Below are positions 50,901 through 59,922 of a stretch of DNA of 64,000 bases, piece after piece. The position numbers were made by a program, and so were the translations under genes. Origin of the DNA: Actinocorallia longicatena (GTDB taxonomy: Bacteria; Actinomycetota; Actinomycetes; Streptosporangiales; Streptosporangiaceae); assembly GCF_039534125.1 (NCBI RefSeq), contig NZ_BAAAUV010000009.1:62001-126000 (forward strand), written 5' to 3'. Below the pieces are notes generated by a model. That model was not told where the DNA came from, did not search any database, and saw only the letters and a list, made by a program, of their open reading frames with translations. The first letter of the stretch is position 1. Each line of letters opens with the position of its first letter.

Positions 50901-51340
50901 TGGGGGTCGATCCGCGTGAAGTCGGTGATCCAGTAGCCGTGGTAGCCCGCGCCCGCGTTCGCTCCGGTCCCCTGGACGGGACGGTTCTGGAACGAGGGGG
51001 TCAGCCAGATCGCGGTCGTGCCCATCCCCTGGATGTAGTCCAGCTTCTGGAGGATCCCGGCGAGATCGCCTCCCTGGTAGAAGCCCTTGGAGGCGGGGTC
51101 GAGCCCGGTGGTGAGCCGGTCGCCGGTCAGCCCGCCGCTGTCGTTGGCCGTCTCGCCGTTGGCGAACCGGTCGGCCATCGCGAAGTAGAAGCGCTCCTTG
51201 CTCAGGGTCGGCCGGAACAGGCCGCCGGGATCGTCGGGGGCCGCCGCGGCGGCCGCGGGGACGACCGGGACCAGGGCCGCGCCCAGGACGAGGGCGGCGA
51301 CGGCCCTCAGCGAGCGTGATCGGGGAGTGTTCGGGGCCAA
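47999..51340 (-). CDS. Secreted GH13 amylase with three CBM41-type domains (amylopullulanase-like, lacking the pullulanase half)
   Basis: The 1113-residue protein has a signal peptide (about 1-33), a GH13 domain (about 43-520; nucleophile Asp304 in FRIDTAKH, Glu338 in FGEVY, Asp408 in GNHDMG), a middle Ig-like region (about 600-705) and three pullulanase-associated CBM41 units starting near 716 (LLVHYQRQ), 807 (ATVHYRR) and 911 (AVLHYRR). It ends with a segment like the N-domain of bacterial pullulanases and then stops, so the second GH13 (pullulanase) domain seen in actinomycete amylopullulanases is absent. The TTG start follows GGAGG. It diverges from malEFG. Confidence 0.93.
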   Translation of the reverse strand: MAPNTPRSRSLRAVAALVLGAALVPVVPAAAAAAPDDPGGLFRPTLSKERFYFAMADRFANGETANDSGGLTGDRLTTGLDPASKGFYQGGDLAGILQKLDYIQGMGTTAIWLTPSFQNRPVQGTGANAGAGYHGYWITDFTRIDPHLGTNAQMKQLVKEAHKRGMKVFFDIITNHTADVISTAENRYSYRSKASYPLLDTKGHPFDEAEYADGTKPFPRIDENSFPYTPVVPQGLPAKVPAWLNDTTLYHNRGDSTFAGENAEYGDFYGLDDLMTENPRVVKGMTDIYEHWIKDAEVDGFRIDTAKHVNIEFWQRFAPAIQAYAAGRGNPDFFQFGEVYSGDPKITSRYVTEGKLPSVLDFPFQEAARAFASGAPADRLRALYAQDDLYTDADSSAYSLPTFLGNHDMGRIGGFIARDNPGASDAELLRRDQFAHQLMYLTRGQPVIYYGDEQGYTGDGGDTDARTSLFASKVPSYLDDDQIGTTATAAQDNYVPAHPLYQGIKALAELTTAHPALRDGAQIERLADGGVYAFSRISAPQNTEYVVAVNSGTAAREVKIPTFSAGTAFAPLYGASGPAVTSAADKTITVPVPPQQAVVYRAQAPLAVPAAAPSVTLAVPATLLGRAEITASVPGDGFDRVAFQAKIGDGAWQPLGADDNRSFRVFHSAAGTAPGTRITYRATVIDSVGRTSSAEASGTVGEVPAEPGTGALSRDRLLVHYQRQGGYDGWTARFSGDVEEAVEAPFAGEDDYGRFAWVKLKPGAKEVKVLVHDGEDADGTEHTVNVLRSGEIWLKEGSGTVSTSVPYATVHYRRADGDYTGWGLHLWGDALADGVPTDWSAPRPPDGTDSFGAYWRIPLKSGDSPLNYIVHKGDQKDTGDLSLTPAAQPRAFVVSGDAAQYRTSAAARGVAVLHYRRPAGDYDGWTLHTWTGAAAPTEWDKGIRPSGTDAYGAIYEVPLAPGATTLSYILHKDGEKDLPDDQSLDLATYGNEVWSLAAAPGYLLPQLGGAGLDADLSKAEAVLTGSTVAWKTGPTAGKTYALAYSLADDLAIEDGDLTGDVRLLRLTPSGEGAFTVDPRDLARLRDKAVRFKLVALERGATGGLLTATGVTVK

Positions 51341-51410
51341 GACGGGCCTCCAGGCTCAGGGGGGGTGGCCGGTTCGGGGGTGTGCCCGGCAGCCGGAAGC
51401 TACTCAATTC

Positions 51411-51427
51411 CTTGCAAGTTTTGCAAG
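51411..51427. promoter_or_regulatory. 7-3-7 inverted repeat CTTGCAA-GTT-TTGCAAG in the malE/amylase gap
   Basis: CTTGCAA (51411-51417) and TTGCAAG (51421-51427) are exact inverted copies. A further CGCAAG lies at 51433-51438. It lies on the amylase (51340) side of the divergent gap and resembles the CTTGCAG-type operators known for Streptomyces amylase and maltose genes. Confidence 0.65.
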
Positions 51428-51555
51428 ACTTCCGCAAGAACTTTCCGCACCGCTGCGCCGCCGCGAACGCCCAGAGCACGCCACGGGCGTACGTAAACTC
51501 GGGCAACTCCCCGAGGCGGCGACGTGTTACAAGCCGGTAACAAAGCTTGCGTCCT

Positions 51556-51598
51556 CTTGCTGCAAACCATTTACAGATTTGCAACGCGTTGCTAGCGT
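51556..51598 (+). promoter_or_regulatory. malE promoter with LacI-type operator
   Basis: TTTACA (51570-51575) and TAGCGT (51593-51598) are spaced by exactly 17 bases. The perfect palindrome GCAACGCGTTGC (51581-51592), with the central CG typical of LacI-family sites, fills the spacer up to the -10 box. CTTGCTGCAA lies just upstream (51556-51565). A repressor bound there would block polymerase, and the MalR-like gene at the operon end is the natural candidate. Confidence 0.7.
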
Positions 51599-51650
51599 CC
51601 CCGGCACATCCCCTCGAATCCCCTGAAACCTCATCAAGGAGGAACGCACA

Positions 51651-52952
51651 ATGCGGCTCACCCCTCTGGTCGGCGCTGTCGCCGGCCTGGCGCTTGTGCT
51701 CACCGCGTGCGGCGGCGGCAGCGACGACGAGAAGAAGCCCGCCGAGACGAAGGCCGTCGCCCTCGAAGGACGCGGCCCGATCACCTTCGTCACCGGCAAG
51801 GACACCTCCGGCAACCTGCAGAAGCAGATCGACGCCTGGAACGCCGGCCACCCGAACGAGACCGCCAAGGTCATCGAGCTCTCGGACAAGGCCGACGAGC
51901 AGCGCAACTCCATGATCCAGAACGCCCAGGCCAAGTCGGACGCCTACACCGTCCTCAACCTGGACGTCGTCTGGACGGCCGAGTTCGCCGCCAACCGCTG
52001 GATCGCCGAGCTCCCCGAGGCCGACCTGGGCGTCGACAAGCTGCTCAAGCCGACCGTCGAGACCGGCAAGTACTTCAACAAGCTCTACGCCCTCCCGGCC
52101 GACTCCGACGCGGGCCTGCTCTACTACCGCAAGGACCTCCTCACCAAGGCCGGCATCACCGAGGCCCCCAAGACGTGGAAGGACCTGTTCGCGGCCTGCG
52201 ACACCATCAAGGCCAAGGTCGCCGAGGCCAAGGACGCCGGCTGCTACGGCGGCCAGTTCGACAAGTACGAGGGCCTCACCGTGAACGCCTCCGAGGCGAT
52301 CAACGCGGGCGGCGGCCAGGTCGTCGACGGCGCCACCGGCAAGCCGAACGTCAACACCCCCGAGGCCAAGGCCGGCCTGGACGTCCTGGTCAACGCCTTC
52401 AAGGACGGCCACATCACCAAGAAGGCCATCACCTACACCGAGGAGCTCGGCCGCGCCGACTTCCAGGCCGGGAACCTGCTCTTCCACCGCCAGTGGCCGT
52501 ACCAGTACGCGCTGGCCCAGGACAAGAAGTCCTCCAAGGTCGTCGGCAAGTTCGACGTCGCCCCGCTGCCCGGCGTGAACGGCCTCGGCGTCTCCACCCT
52601 CGGCGGCCACAACTTCGCGATCTCCGAGTTCGCCAAGAACAAGGCCACCGCGGTCGACTTCCTCAAGTACATGACCAGCCCCGAGGTCGAGAAGGCCAAC
52701 GCCCTCGTCATCGGCAAGGCCCCGTCCGTCGCGGCCCTGTACGACGACCCCGAGGTCGTCGCCAAGTTCCCGTACATGCCGGCGCTGAAGACCGCCATCG
52801 AGAACGCCCAGGGCCGTCCGAAGGCCGTCAAGTACGGCGACGTCACCACGGCGATCCAGGAGGCCGCCTACGGTGCCCTCACCGGCAAGACGACCACCGA
52901 CCAGGCCCTCAGCGACCTGCAGAACAAGCTCGTCACCCTCACCGCGCAGTAG
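51651..52952 (+). CDS. malE: Maltose/maltodextrin ABC transporter substrate-binding lipoprotein
   Basis: The 433-residue protein has a lipoprotein signal with a lipobox cysteine (LVLTAC, Cys20) and a periplasmic-binding-protein type 2 fold. It fits the MalE/AglE group of actinomycete oligosaccharide receptors (LYALPADSDAGLLYYRKDLL; FHRQWPYQYALAQDKK). It captures maltodextrins at the outer face of the membrane for import by the two permeases downstream. The GGAGGAACGC precedes ATG 51651. It starts the malEFG-aglA-malR transcription unit. Confidence 0.92.
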   Translation: MRLTPLVGAVAGLALVLTACGGGSDDEKKPAETKAVALEGRGPITFVTGKDTSGNLQKQIDAWNAGHPNETAKVIELSDKADEQRNSMIQNAQAKSDAYTVLNLDVVWTAEFAANRWIAELPEADLGVDKLLKPTVETGKYFNKLYALPADSDAGLLYYRKDLLTKAGITEAPKTWKDLFAACDTIKAKVAEAKDAGCYGGQFDKYEGLTVNASEAINAGGGQVVDGATGKPNVNTPEAKAGLDVLVNAFKDGHITKKAITYTEELGRADFQAGNLLFHRQWPYQYALAQDKKSSKVVGKFDVAPLPGVNGLGVSTLGGHNFAISEFAKNKATAVDFLKYMTSPEVEKANALVIGKAPSVAALYDDPEVVAKFPYMPALKTAIENAQGRPKAVKYGDVTTAIQEAAYGALTGKTTTDQALSDLQNKLVTLTAQ

Positions 52953-52964
52953 ACCCTGAGTGAG

Positions 52965-53005
52965 CCGAGGCGGCGGGGCCTCTCCTACCGGCCCCGCCGC
53001 CTCGG
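52965..53005 (+). terminator. 16-bp perfect hairpin between malE and malF
   Basis: CCGAGGCGGCGGGGCC (52965-52980) is the exact complement of 52990-53005 over a TCTCCTACC loop. It lies between the receptor and permease genes and would act as an attenuator or mRNA 3' stabiliser, leaving more receptor than permease, as is usual for such operons. Confidence 0.8.
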
Positions 53006-53037
53006 TCCTCCCATCTCCGTCGCTCAGGAGAGGACCC

Positions 53038-54003
53038 ATGGCGACCACCCTCCGGAAACCACCGGCCGCCGTCCGCGCCGGGTCGGGGAAACCCGCCGCG
53101 GACGGCTCGCGCCGGTTCGCGCTCCTTCTGCTCTCCCCCACCTTCCTGGTGCTGGCGCTCGTCGTCGGCTACCCGGTGCTGGCGGGGTTCCGCGAGTCCC
53201 TCTACGCCAAGGCCGAGGGGCTCACCCCCGACGGCTTCGTCAAGGAGGGCTCGGAGTTCGTCGGGCTGGAGAACTACACGGCGCTGTTCAGCGGCGACCG
53301 CGGCGACGCGTTCCTGAACGCGTTCTGGAACACGACCTTCTTCACGATCGCGACCGTGGTGCTGGAAACCGTGATCGGCATCGGCCTCGCGCTGATCATG
53401 CACCAGGCGCTGCGCGGCCGGGCCGTCATCCGGGCCGGCGTGCTGGTGCCGTGGGCCGTGCCGACCGCGATGTCCGGACTGCTGTGGCGCTGGATCTTCC
53501 AGCCCGACGGCATCGCCAACGCGATCCTCGGCCGGCAGATCCTGTGGACCGCCGACGGCTTCCAGTCGAAGGTCGCGGTGATCATCGCCGAGGTGTGGAA
53601 GACGTCCCCGTTCATCGGGCTGCTCGTCCTCGCCGGGCTCCAGGTGATCCCCCGCGAGGTCTACGAGGCCGCCTCCGTGGACGGCGCCTCGGCCCTGCAG
53701 AAGTTCTGGCGGATCACGCTGCCGCTGGTGAAGCCCGCACTGATCGTCGCGGTGCTGTTCCGGCTGATGGACTCCCTGCGCATGTTCGACCTGCCCTACG
53801 TCCTCATCGGCGGGCACAAGGAGTCGGTCGAGACCCTCTCGATGCTGGCCTGGAACGAGGCCGGGAACCTGCGCTACGGGGTCGGCACCGCCTACGCCAC
53901 CGTCCTCTTCCTTTACATCGCCGTCATCGCCTATGTCTTCGTGAAGGTGCTCGGCGCTGATGTGATCGGTACCGCCCGCGAGAACAGGAAGGCAGGGAAA
54001 TGA
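53038..54003 (+). CDS. malF: Maltodextrin ABC transporter permease (MalF type)
   Basis: The 321-residue inner-membrane protein has six hydrophobic segments and the EAA loop EVYEAASVDGASALQKFWRI (about 208-227) that contacts the ATPase. A long charged N-terminus precedes TM1. The ATG at 53038 follows AGGAGAGGACCC. It overlaps malG by four bases (ATGA). No MalK ATPase is encoded in the cluster, so it presumably uses a shared MsiK-type ATPase from elsewhere. Confidence 0.92.
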   Translation: MATTLRKPPAAVRAGSGKPAADGSRRFALLLLSPTFLVLALVVGYPVLAGFRESLYAKAEGLTPDGFVKEGSEFVGLENYTALFSGDRGDAFLNAFWNTTFFTIATVVLETVIGIGLALIMHQALRGRAVIRAGVLVPWAVPTAMSGLLWRWIFQPDGIANAILGRQILWTADGFQSKVAVIIAEVWKTSPFIGLLVLAGLQVIPREVYEAASVDGASALQKFWRITLPLVKPALIVAVLFRLMDSLRMFDLPYVLIGGHKESVETLSMLAWNEAGNLRYGVGTAYATVLFLYIAVIAYVFVKVLGADVIGTARENRKAGK

Positions 54004-54857
54004 CGACAGCGCACGGCGCCGCCCTGGCGCGCACTCCGCTGCACCGGCGGGTCCTGCCCTACGTGGGCGTGGTCTTCGTCCTGGTCTTCTGCCTCGCGCC
54101 GTTCTACTGGATGGTCGTGTCGGCGTTCCGCCGGCCCTCCGACCAGTTCGACTCCAGCCTGCTGCCCGCGCCCTGGTCCACCGAGAACATCCGGGCCGTG
54201 TTCGACCCGGACAACTCCTTCGGCCGGTCGCTGCTCAACAGCCTGGTCGTGGCCGGGACGACCACGGTGCTCACGCTCGTCATCGGCATCTTCACCGCCT
54301 ACACCCTGGCCAGGCTCGACTTCCGCGGCAAGAACGCCGTCCTCGGGATCATCATCGCGACGTCGATGTTCCCCGGGATCTCCCAGGTCCTGCCGCTGCT
54401 CAAGCTGTTCACCGACTGGGGCTGGATCAACACCTACCAGTCGATGGTCGTGCCCAGCCTCGGTTTCGCGCTGCCGCTGGCGGTGTGGAACCTGACGGTC
54501 TTCTTCAAGCAGCTCCCGTTCGAGCTCGAACAGGCCGCCATGATCGACGGCTGCTCGCGCGGCCAGGCGTTCCGCAAGGTCATCATCCCGCTGGCCGCGC
54601 CGGGCGTCTTCACCACCGCGATCCTCGTCTTCATGATGGCCTGGAACGAGTTCATCATCGCGCTGTCCATGGTCAACAAGAAGGAGATGCAGACGGCGAC
54701 CGTCACGATCTCCAAGTTCACCGGGATGCGCGGATTCGACCAGCCGTTCGGCACCCAGATGGCCGCCGCGGTCGTCGTCACGGTGCCGCTGGTCGTGATG
54801 GTCCTGATCTTCCAGCGCCGGATCGTCGCGGGCCTCACGGCCGGCGGCGTCAAGTAA
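54000..54857 (+). CDS. malG: Maltodextrin ABC transporter permease (MalG type)
   Basis: The 285-residue permease has about six TM segments and the EAA motif FELEQAAMIDGCSRGQAFRK (about 178-197). It starts within the malF stop (ATGA), so it is translationally coupled. Together with MalE and MalF it forms the import complex. Confidence 0.92.
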   Translation: MTTAHGAALARTPLHRRVLPYVGVVFVLVFCLAPFYWMVVSAFRRPSDQFDSSLLPAPWSTENIRAVFDPDNSFGRSLLNSLVVAGTTTVLTLVIGIFTAYTLARLDFRGKNAVLGIIIATSMFPGISQVLPLLKLFTDWGWINTYQSMVVPSLGFALPLAVWNLTVFFKQLPFELEQAAMIDGCSRGQAFRKVIIPLAAPGVFTTAILVFMMAWNEFIIALSMVNKKEMQTATVTISKFTGMRGFDQPFGTQMAAAVVVTVPLVVMVLIFQRRIVAGLTAGGVK

Positions 54858-54888
54858 GCCACCACATCTCTCGGGGGATCCGTTTTCC

Positions 54889-56502
<1,614 letters not shown>

Positions 56503-56512
56503 ATTGAGGGCC

Positions 56513-57531
56513 ATGACGACACGTCTGGCCGACATCGCGGCCCAAGCCGGGGTCAGCGAGGCGACCGTGAGCCGGGTGCTCAACGGGAAGCCCGGCGTGT
56601 CCGCGTCGACCCGGCAGGCCGTCCTGACGGCGCTCGACGTCCTGGGATACGAGCGACCCGCCCGGCTCAAGCAGCAGCGGGCCGGGCTCATCGGCCTGAT
56701 CGTCCCCGAGCTGACCAACCCGATCTTCCCGGTGTTCGCGCAGATCATCGAGACGGCGCTGGCGATGTCGGGGTACACGGCCGTGCTGTGCACCCAGACC
56801 GCCGGCGGCATCCGCGAGGACGACTACACCGAGCTGCTCCTGGAACGCGGCGTTTCGGGGATCATCGTGGTCAGCGGGATGCACGCCGACTCGACCTCCG
56901 ACCGCGCCCGCTACACCCGCCTGATCGACCGCGGCCTCCCGCTGGTCCTCATCAACGGCTACCGCGCCGACATCGAGGCGCCGTTCATCTCCAACGACCA
57001 CGTGGCGTCGATGGAGATGGCCGTGGAGCACCTGACCTCGCTCGGCCACTCCCGGATCGGCCTCGCGGTCGGCCAGGAGCGGTTCGTCCCGGCCATAAGG
57101 ATGACCCAGGGCTTCCGGCGCAGCATGGCTGCGCGCACCAAGGAGAAGGACCTCGACGACCTGGTCGTCACGTCGCTGTTTTCACGGTCGAGGGCGGCCA
57201 GTCGGCGGCCGTCCAGCTTCTCGACCGCGGCTGCACCGCGATCTGCTGCGGCAGCGACATCATGGCGATCGGCGCGATCCGCGCCGCCCGCCAGCGCGGG
57301 CTGCGCGTGCCCGAGGACGTTTCGGTGGTCGGGTTCGACGACTCCCCGCTGGTCCCCTACCTCGACCCGCCGCTGACGACGATCCGCCAGCCCGTCCGCG
57401 AGATGAGCCTGGCCGCGGTCAACAACCTGCTGGAGGAGATCGGCGGCAACCGGGTCCCGCGCACCGAGCTGCTCTACCACCCCGAGCTGGTGGTGCGGCG
57501 CTCGACGGGACCGCTGCGTCAGCCGATCTGA
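56513..57531 (+). pseudogene. malR: MalR-like LacI-family regulator, frameshifted
   Basis: The gene starts at ATG 56513, 10 bases after the glucosidase, with the LacI HTH (RLADIAAQAGVSEATVSRVL, about 4-23) and sugar-binding core. At TTTT (57179-57182) the frame breaks: the sequence reads VVTSLF and then switches to another frame that encodes TVEGGQSAAVQLLDRGCTAI and the rest, up to TTIRQPVREMSLAAVNNLLE and the end at 57531. The alignment to MalR-type proteins needs CTGTTCACG where CTGTTTTCACG is found, so two extra bases (or one missing) explain it. The upstream part would otherwise end at 57376. Either a real inactivating mutation or a sequence error. Confidence 0.8.
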
Positions 57532-58283
57532 AGGGACCGCTTGGACAGCCCCATCCAGAAGCCGTCGACGGTCGTGCGCTGGGTGGCGAGGTCGTCCTCG
57601 CCCGCGCCGAGCGTCACGAACAGGGGCGCGAAGTGCTCCGTGCGCGGGTGGGCCATCCGCCCCGACGGGGCCTTGTGCAGGAAGTCGAGGAGGCCGTCCA
57701 CGTCGTGGGCGTCCAGGGCCTCCTTGCCCCAGGCGTCGAACTCCCGCGACCAGCCGGGCGCGTCGTCCGGACCCGCGGACGGGTTCAGCCCGCGCAGGTT
57801 GTGGGTGAAGAACCCGCTGCCGGCGATCAGCACGCCCTCGTCGCGGAGCGGCGCGAGCTTACGGCCGATCTCGTAGAGGGCGGCGGGGTCGAGCGTGGGC
57901 AGCGAGATCTGCAGCACCGGCACGTCGGCGCCGGGGTACATCTCGACCATCGGCACATAGGCGCCGTGGTCGAGCCCCCGGTCGGGGACGTCCTGCGCCC
58001 CCGGGATCAGCGCCCGCACCCGGGCGGCCAGCCCGGGAGCCCCCGGAGCGGCGTACTTCACCTGGTAGTAGTGCTCGGGGAAGCCCCAGAAGTCATAGAC
58101 CAGCGGGACGGTCTCGGTCGCGCCGATGGCCAGCGGGGCGTCCTCCCAGTGCGCCGAGACCATCAGCACGGCCTCCGGCCTCGGCAGCCCGGCGCTCCAC
58201 TCCTTCAGCTCCCCCGGCCAGATCGGGTCGTCCGCGAGGGGCGGAGCCCCGTGGCTCAGGTAGATCGCCGGCATCCTGCCCAT
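57519..58283 (-). CDS. LigB-family extradiol dioxygenase (YgiD/DODA-like)
   Basis: The 254-residue protein belongs to the class III extradiol dioxygenase family (4,5-DOPA-dioxygenase-like, YgiD). Metal residues are SHGAPPLAD (His), SAHWED (His) and the LDHGAYVP histidine. It may open a catechol ring or act on other aromatic diols; the substrate is unknown. The ATG at 58283 has GAGGA seven bases upstream. It overlaps the malR end by 13 bases in convergent orientation. Confidence 0.88.
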   Translation of the reverse strand: MGRMPAIYLSHGAPPLADDPIWPGELKEWSAGLPRPEAVLMVSAHWEDAPLAIGATETVPLVYDFWGFPEHYYQVKYAAPGAPGLAARVRALIPGAQDVPDRGLDHGAYVPMVEMYPGADVPVLQISLPTLDPAALYEIGRKLAPLRDEGVLIAGSGFFTHNLRGLNPSAGPDDAPGWSREFDAWGKEALDAHDVDGLLDFLHKAPSGRMAHPRTEHFAPLFVTLGAGEDDLATQRTTVDGFWMGLSKRSLQIG

Positions 58284-58340
58284 GGTCGTTCCTCACTTCT
58301 CGGAGCACTGTCACCCATAGAAACTTGATTGCTCAAGTTT

Positions 58341-59144
58341 CTATTTCCCCGCGAGACGGGTTTCCACGACCAGGGCGTGGAGATCGTCGAGTCCCGGCGG
58401 CGTCTCCGGCAGGTGGGAGCGGTCGCGCTCGCGCTCCAGCAGGGCGGTCAGCGCCAGCATGTCGGCCTCGAACTCCACCGGCGGCGCCGGGGCGTGCTCG
58501 GCCTCCCGCTTGAGCGCGATCAGCTCCGGGACGTAGGCGGGCGCCTCCGCCAGGACGTTCAGGTCGCAGACGACCTCACCGGTCCGCAGGAGATGGACGC
58601 CCGTCAGCAGCACCCGGAAGGTGTACAGCAGGGGCTTCAGCTCGCCCGTCTTCTCATACAGCCGCCACTGGTTGCGGGCGAACCCCAGGTAGTGGTGGGC
58701 GTGGTGCCGGGTGAGCAGCGAAGGGGCCAGCCCGGTCAGCGCCGCGTGCAGCTCCGTCGTCTCCACGACCAGGGGCGACAGGAGCTGCTCGAGGACGTAG
58801 CCGTTCCGGGAGCCCAGCAGCCGGGCGAACTTCAGCAGATCATGGGTGACCAGATCGACCTCGGCGTCCTCGGACATCCAGGTGATCGTCTCCTCGCCGG
58901 TCGTCAGGCCCACGACCTCCGCCAGCGGAAGCAGATGGACGCCGCGCAGGTCGAGATCGGAGTCCGCCGAGGCGAAGCCGTACAGGTGGGCGCCGCTGAC
59001 CGTCACGAAGGCCCGCGGATAGGGGCAGGCCTCCTCGGCCGTCCGCAGCACCTCGGGCTCGATGACCACGGCGCCGAGGTCGAGCCGGTGAAGGTCGCGC
59101 CGGTGAAGGTCGCGCCCATGAGGGTCAAGGGGATCAGAGTTCAC
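58341..59144 (-). CDS. COG3541-type nucleotidyltransferase (RlaP-like), first copy
   Basis: The 267-residue protein has the Pol-beta-superfamily motif VSGAHLYGFASADSDLDLRG (GSxxxGx8DxD, here starting VSGAHLYG), followed by LDLVTHDLLKFARLLGSRNG. COG3541 proteins of this type include RlaP, associated with RNA ligase and repair systems. The gene starts with GTG 59144, which overlaps the stop of the upstream paralogue by four bases, so the two are coupled. It has an unusual N-terminus with tandem DLHRRDLHRLD repeats. Confidence 0.72.
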   Translation of the reverse strand: MNSDPLDPHGRDLHRRDLHRLDLGAVVIEPEVLRTAEEACPYPRAFVTVSGAHLYGFASADSDLDLRGVHLLPLAEVVGLTTGEETITWMSEDAEVDLVTHDLLKFARLLGSRNGYVLEQLLSPLVVETTELHAALTGLAPSLLTRHHAHHYLGFARNQWRLYEKTGELKPLLYTFRVLLTGVHLLRTGEVVCDLNVLAEAPAYVPELIALKREAEHAPAPPVEFEADMLALTALLERERDRSHLPETPPGLDDLHALVVETRLAGK

Positions 59145-59782
59145 AGTGCGTTCCTCCTCGTGGCGACCAGGAACCGCTCGACGGTCGCGTGGTCGGGGTG
59201 TTCTGGGAGCGGGCTGGCGGCCAGGGCGTCGTCGAGGCCGCCGGAGAGCTCGGCACGCCAGGCGGCGACCTCCGCCCAGGCGACCTCCCCGCGCCGGACG
59301 GACAGGAGACGCTCGCGATGGGCGCTGACATCGACCAGGGGCACACCGGTCTCGACCAGGTGGCGGCCGCTGATCAGCAGCCGGAGCAGGTGCATGACGT
59401 GCTTCCACTTGATCTCGCCACCGGGCCTGGCCCGCTGGAACTGCCGGTCGGCGTAGCGCAGGAACGTGCGGTGGGCCTGCCGGGACAGGAAGGCCGGGGC
59501 CAGGGCCCGCAGTTCCTCCCCGGTGGCGTCGATCCACTCGACCAGCGGGGACCACAGGCACTCCAGGACGGTCGGATTGGCGTCCAGGGCGAGCCCGCAG
59601 AAGCGTTCCAGCTCCCAGGAGAACTCCTCCTCGCGGGGACCGTCGAGGTGGGCGGGCGGCTTGGTGAACCGCCAGAAGGCCTCGGTGGGTGCGACGAAGA
59701 CACCGCGCCGGTCGACGTCGCTGGCGTCGGTCGCGAGGCCGTAGGCCGTGGAACCCACGACGACGGTCAGAATCCGGGTCAT
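59141..59782 (-). CDS. COG3541-type nucleotidyltransferase (RlaP-like), second copy
   Basis: This 213-residue protein has the same family motif as its neighbour: VVGSTAYGLATDASDVDRRG (about 9-28), with GS and the aspartate pair. The two are tandem paralogues of the nucleotidyltransferase family and overlap by GTGA. The ATG at 59782 has AGGAG directly next to it; the TTG at 59800 is the other option. The pair lies about 3.5 kb from the polynucleotide kinase-phosphatase gene at the window end, which suggests an RNA repair role but does not prove it. Confidence 0.72.
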   Translation of the reverse strand: MTRILTVVVGSTAYGLATDASDVDRRGVFVAPTEAFWRFTKPPAHLDGPREEEFSWELERFCGLALDANPTVLECLWSPLVEWIDATGEELRALAPAFLSRQAHRTFLRYADRQFQRARPGGEIKWKHVMHLLRLLISGRHLVETGVPLVDVSAHRERLLSVRRGEVAWAEVAAWRAELSGGLDDALAASPLPEHPDHATVERFLVATRRNAL

Positions 59783-59828
59783 CTCCTGCACGGACAGCAA
59801 GGGTGCCCTACCGGCGGCGCGGTGGCCA

Positions 59829-59864
59829 AACGAGATTCGAGCCGGGAACGAGATTCGAACCGGG
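59829..59864. repeat. 18-bp tandem direct repeat
   Basis: AACGAGATTCGAGCCGGG (59829-59846) is followed by AACGAGATTCGAACCGGG (59847-59864) with one difference. It lies upstream of the PAP2 gene and contains GGTTCGAATC on the reverse strand, similar to a tRNA T-arm; a tRNA was considered and rejected. Confidence 0.7.
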
Positions 59865-59922
59865 GAGGAATGGACGCCCGTGACCCAGGGTGTTCAACTG
59901 GTGACCGGAACAGGAGGTGTCC

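Noticed and set aside
57170..57190. Programmed -1 frameshift to make an intact MalR
   Set aside because: CTGTTTTC is not a proper X-XXY-YYZ heptamer in the required frame, and no downstream structure stands out. A mutation or sequencing error is simpler.
59829..59864. Reverse strand contains GGTTCGAATC, like a tRNA T-arm, in both copies of an 18-bp repeat
   Set aside because: The flanking five bases do not form the T-stem, and no anticodon arm or acceptor stem could be found within 80 bases. It is treated as a plain direct repeat.
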